Below are positions 5,898 to 8,962 of a stretch of 8,962 nucleotides of DNA, one piece after another. A program made the position numbers and the translations under genes. Under the pieces are notes generated by a model. It had not been told where the DNA came from and made no database searches. It saw only the letters and a program-made list of their open reading frames with translations. Every line of letters starts with the position of its first letter. Within the stretch, counting starts at the first letter, position 1. Source of the DNA: JABAYQ01 sp018608925 (lineage in GTDB: Bacteria; Bacteroidota; Bacteroidia; Flavobacteriales; UBA7312); NCBI GenBank assembly GCA_037625715.1, contig JASJHQ010000047.1:1-8962 (forward strand), given 5' to 3'.

Positions 5898-8330
5898 ATG
5901 AAAATATCATACGGCTGGCTTAAAGAATACATCAATGTAGATCTTGAGCCTACAGATGTTGCTAAATTACTTACAGACACAGGTCTAGAAGTAGAAGGAA
6001 TTGAGCAAATTGAAAGCGTCAAAGGAGGTCTTAAGGGCATTGTTATTGGTGAAGTTGTAGAAAAAATACAACACCCAAATGCAGATAGATTAAGCGTTAC
6101 TAAAGTTAATATTGGCCAAGAAGAGCTTCTTCAAATTGTTTGCGGAGCTCCTAATATAGATAAAGGTCAGAAAGTAGCAGTTGCTACTATAGGAGCTGTT
6201 TTATACTCAGGTCAAGAGTCTTTCAAAATAAAAAAAGGAAAAATAAGAGGAGAGGCTTCTCAAGGAATGATATGCGCTGAAGACGAGATAGGATTAGGAA
6301 GTAGTCATGAAGGAATAATGGTTTTAGATTCTAACGCTAAAGTTGGAACAGAAGCAAGCAAGTACTTTAATTTAGAAAGTGATTTTGTTTTTGAAATTGG
6401 ACTCACTCCAAACCGATCTGACGCTATGTCTCACATTGGAGTTGCTAGAGATTTAAGAGCAGCTTTAAATCAAAATGGAGATAATCACAGCTTAAATATT
6501 CCAGAAATAAAAAAACACGATAGTAACCAAAAAGAAAATAGTTTCTCTATAGAAATTGAAAATCATGATTTATGTCCTAGGTATGCTGGAGTTTGTTTAA
6601 ACAACATTAAAGTGGAGCCTTCTCCAGAATGGCTTAAAAAAAGACTTGAATCTATAGGTCTATCTCCTATAAATAACGTTGTTGACATTACAAACTTTGT
6701 ACTTCATGAAACAGGGCAACCACTTCATGCATTTGATTTAGAAAAGATAAACGGAAACAAAATAATAGTTCGCAACTTAGAGCAAAACACAAGCTTTACC
6801 ACTTTAGACGAAGTAGAAAGAAAACTATCAAATGAAGATTTAATCATTTGTGATAGGGAATCTAAACCAATGTGCCTAGCTGGAGTTTTTGGAGGATTAC
6901 AATCGGGCGTCAGTAACAAGACAACTTCTATATTTTTAGAAAGTGCTTATTTCAACCCTGTTTCAGTAAGAAAAACTTCAAAAAGACATAACTTAAATAC
7001 TGATGCATCTTTTAGATTTGAAAGAGGTGTTGATCCAAACAATGTTGTTTATCCAGTTCAAAGAGCAGTAGATTTATTAGTAGAGATATGTGGGGCTCAA
7101 CTAAGTTCTGATATAATAGACATTTATCCGAAAAAGATCGAAGAGGCTTCCCTTAATTTAAGCCTAGCAAAAGTTACTAAGCTTATAGGTCAAGAAATTC
7201 CTGAAGACAACATTTACACAATTCTAAAAGATCTAGACATTGAGGTTTTAGAAAAAAAAGATGGTCTTCTTGCAATCTCGATTCCTACATACAGAACCGA
7301 TGTTACTAGACAAGAAGATGTTGTAGAAGAAATTTTAAGAATTTACGGATATAACAACATAGCTATTCCTTCACAAGTACTATCTTCTGTTTCTTCAATC
7401 AATAAACCCAATGCAGAAAAAATTCAGAATACTATTTCTGATTTTTTAAGTTCTAACGGATTTAACGAATGCATTAACAATTCTTTAACGAAATCTAGCT
7501 ACATAGATTTAATCGAAGAAATAGACAAGAAAGAGCAGGTAATCTTGTTAAATCCTTTAAGTCAAGATTTAAATGCTATGCGCCAATCGATGATATTCGG
7601 GGGACTTGAAAACATAAGTTTTAATCTTAATAGAAAATCCTCAGATATAAAAATATATGAATTCGGTAAAACATATTCATTACTAGAAGGAAATCAATTT
7701 AAAGAAGATAGAAAATTATCCTTGTTTGCTTGTGGAAATCAGTCAATTGAAAATTGGAATGGAGAAACTTCAAAAAAAGATTATTTCTGGATAAAAAAGC
7801 AAGTAGAGCATGTGTTAATTCGACTGGGGATTCAACATTTCAAAACAGAAAACATAGAAATATCTTCATTAATTGACGGCTTCTGCTATAAAATTGGTAG
7901 AGATGTAATAGCTACTATTGGATCAATTCATCCGAAAGTAACTTCACATTTTTCTATTAAAAAAGAAATTTTTTATGGCGAATTAAATTGGGACTTAATT
8001 TTAAGGTCTAGTAAAAATGCAAAGACAAGCTTTAAGTCTATCAGCAAATTTCCATCAGTAAAAAGAGATTTAGCTCTATTAATAGACGAAAATCTACCCT
8101 TCTCTACTCTAGAAAACATTGCTAAACAAACAGAAAAAAAGTATTTAAAAGAAATACAATTATTTGATGTTTATAAGGGCGATAAATTAGAGAAAGGTAA
8201 AAAATCATATGCTTTGAGTTTTCTTTTAGAAGATCAAGAAAAAACGCTTACAGACAAGCAAATTGACAAGGTTATGGACAATCTAATAAATGCCTTTAAA
8301 CAGAAAGCAGATGCTGAGGTTAGAATGTAA
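5898..8330 (+). CDS. pheT: phenylalanine--tRNA ligase beta subunit
   Basis: This is the large subunit of the (alpha-beta)2 synthetase that charges tRNA-Phe; it binds tRNA and edits Tyr-tRNA-Phe, while catalysis lies in PheS. The 810-residue protein is full length. The N-terminus begins MKISYGWLKEYI. An EMAP-type tRNA-binding OB domain (about 41-150) carries HPNADRL (59-65). The B3/B4 editing domain (about 215-395) has PLHAFD with His277 and LESAYF with Glu348, probably equivalent to the Thermus editing residues. The B5 domain (about 410-483) contains PTYRTDV followed by EDVVEEILRIYGY. A catalytic-like core follows to about 700. The C-terminal anticodon-binding FDX-ACB domain (about 715-808) begins KFPSVKRDLAL. 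The ATG at 5898 is the natural start, with an A/T-rich leader. pheS is not adjacent, as is common in Bacteroidota. Confidence 0.97.
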   Translation: MKISYGWLKEYINVDLEPTDVAKLLTDTGLEVEGIEQIESVKGGLKGIVIGEVVEKIQHPNADRLSVTKVNIGQEELLQIVCGAPNIDKGQKVAVATIGAVLYSGQESFKIKKGKIRGEASQGMICAEDEIGLGSSHEGIMVLDSNAKVGTEASKYFNLESDFVFEIGLTPNRSDAMSHIGVARDLRAALNQNGDNHSLNIPEIKKHDSNQKENSFSIEIENHDLCPRYAGVCLNNIKVEPSPEWLKKRLESIGLSPINNVVDITNFVLHETGQPLHAFDLEKINGNKIIVRNLEQNTSFTTLDEVERKLSNEDLIICDRESKPMCLAGVFGGLQSGVSNKTTSIFLESAYFNPVSVRKTSKRHNLNTDASFRFERGVDPNNVVYPVQRAVDLLVEICGAQLSSDIIDIYPKKIEEASLNLSLAKVTKLIGQEIPEDNIYTILKDLDIEVLEKKDGLLAISIPTYRTDVTRQEDVVEEILRIYGYNNIAIPSQVLSSVSSINKPNAEKIQNTISDFLSSNGFNECINNSLTKSSYIDLIEEIDKKEQVILLNPLSQDLNAMRQSMIFGGLENISFNLNRKSSDIKIYEFGKTYSLLEGNQFKEDRKLSLFACGNQSIENWNGETSKKDYFWIKKQVEHVLIRLGIQHFKTENIEISSLIDGFCYKIGRDVIATIGSIHPKVTSHFSIKKEIFYGELNWDLILRSSKNAKTSFKSISKFPSVKRDLALLIDENLPFSTLENIAKQTEKKYLKEIQLFDVYKGDKLEKGKKSYALSFLLEDQEKTLTDKQIDKVMDNLINAFKQKADAEVRM

Positions 8331-8341
8331 ATGCAATTTGT

Positions 8342-8349
8342 TATATTTG
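8342..8349 (+). promoter_or_regulatory. -7 promoter box for the right-hand barrel gene
   Basis: TATATTTG matches TAnnTTTG exactly and lies 38 bases before the ATG at 8388, giving an inferred leader of about 32 bases. I see no TTG at -33 spacing. It begins 11 bases after the pheT stop, and I see no clear terminator between pheT and this gene, so read-through from pheT is also possible. Confidence 0.45.
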
Positions 8350-8387
8350 GCATTAATAAATAATAGAATTAAACAAAAAAGTTTAAA

Positions 8388-8962
8388 ATGAAAAAATCAT
8401 TACTCATTCTTTCAACTTTCTGCTTTTGCTTCTTTGCTCAAGCTCAAGAAAGTGTAATTAAAATTAGTGGACTTGATGCTGCATTCGGTAAATATGAAAT
8501 TTCTTACGAAAGAACATTTAACGAAGGTGTTAATAGTATAAAAGGTTCTGGAAATCTTAGAAAGCAAGGAAGCTGGCCAAATATTTTAACGAAGAACTCT
8601 GCACAAATTTCGTTTTCTTACATAAATAAAACCCATAGCCATGTATACGGCGCAGGCTTAACAGGATCTTTGGATACAAACACAAATCACCACCCAAACT
8701 ACAGTCTTGCAGACACAGACAATGACGACATAAGAATCAATGACGATCCTTCTTTACATTCATTCGAAAGAAATGTAACCGCCGTAGTATCTGGTATTGC
8801 TCTTGAAGGTGAATACCGCAGCTATTTTAAAACTTACGCTAGAAGCGTTGGAGATCCGCCAAGAGGATGGTATTTAGCTCCATTTGTTAGATTTCAATCT
8901 ACAAAATTGAATTTTGATGATAATACTTCTCAGGAAGTTAATCAGGCAATGAATTACCTTAT
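8388..8962 (+). CDS. secreted beta-barrel-like outer membrane protein (5' part)
   Basis: The reading frame opens with an ATG at 8388 and stays open to the window edge, giving 191 residues of a longer protein. It starts with a Sec signal peptide: Met-Lys-Lys, a hydrophobic core at residues 4-17, then AQA|QES with likely cleavage after Ala19. The cysteines at 12 and 14 lie inside the core and do not form a lipobox, so it is not a likely lipoprotein. The mature part resembles a small outer-membrane barrel: alternating strands such as QISFSYI and VYGAGLTGSL, then LEGEYRSYF (139-147) and PRGWYLAPFVRF (158-169), a DUF3575-like pattern. An Asp-rich loop lies at 109-120. The first mature strand resembles that of the minus-strand gene at 129-767. 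The function is unknown; the C-terminus is outside the window. Confidence 0.8.
   Translation, partial: MKKSLLILSTFCFCFFAQAQESVIKISGLDAAFGKYEISYERTFNEGVNSIKGSGNLRKQGSWPNILTKNSAQISFSYINKTHSHVYGAGLTGSLDTNTNHHPNYSLADTDNDDIRINDDPSLHSFERNVTAVVSGIALEGEYRSYFKTYARSVGDPPRGWYLAPFVRFQSTKLNFDDNTSQEVNQAMNYL

Noticed and set aside
6725..6919. Antisense open frame inside pheT
   Set aside because: It is short, opposite the conserved editing domain, and has no supporting signal.
8331..8353. Inverted repeat ATGC...GCAT after pheT as a terminator
   Set aside because: Only four bases pair, with mismatches inside and no following T-run; I do not call it a terminator.
8388..8445. Lipoprotein signal in the right-hand secreted protein
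   Set aside because: Cysteines 12 and 14 are inside the hydrophobic core and lack a lipobox; AQA|Q fits ordinary signal peptidase I cleavage.

Overview
The window is AT-rich bacterial chromosome carrying mostly housekeeping genes. It reads as Bacteroidota, most likely Flavobacteriales. Three things suggest this. The pyruvate dehydrogenase E1-alpha gene is followed directly by E2 without E1-beta. pheT stands apart from pheS. Start codons lie in A/T-rich leaders mostly without Shine-Dalgarno sequences, and close matches to the Bacteroidota -7 promoter element TAnnTTTG precede five of the genes. This is a taxonomic inference from sequence style and family resemblance; no database search was made.

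Layout, left to right: the 3' tail of an unrecognised plus-strand gene (1-113); a convergent minus-strand gene for a small secreted outer-membrane beta-barrel protein (129-767); a plus-strand run of cdd (cytidine deaminase, 887-1369), pdhA (PDH E1 alpha, 1426-2421) and pdhC (PDH E2, 2428-3681); a strong intrinsic terminator (3700-3732); recG (3744-5837); pheT (5898-8330); and the 5' part of a second secreted beta-barrel-like protein (8388 to the window end). No stretch over 300 bases lacks a gene. I saw no tRNA, rRNA, CRISPR array, insertion sequence or prophage gene.

The genes serve pyrimidine salvage (Cdd), entry of pyruvate carbon as acetyl-CoA (PdhA and PdhC, needing E1 beta and E3 from elsewhere), branched-DNA processing in recombination and fork rescue (RecG), and phenylalanyl-tRNA charging (PheT, needing PheS from elsewhere). 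They do not form one pathway. The promoter-like boxes suggest separate units for the minus-strand barrel, cdd, pdhA-pdhC, pheT and the right-hand barrel. recG is the exception: it sits just behind the pdhC terminator with no clear promoter.

I found no convincing new multi-gene system. The points most worth a second look are the two apparently related small barrel proteins at either end of the window, the terminator immediately ahead of recG, and the overlapping terminator-like and promoter-like signals before pheT.
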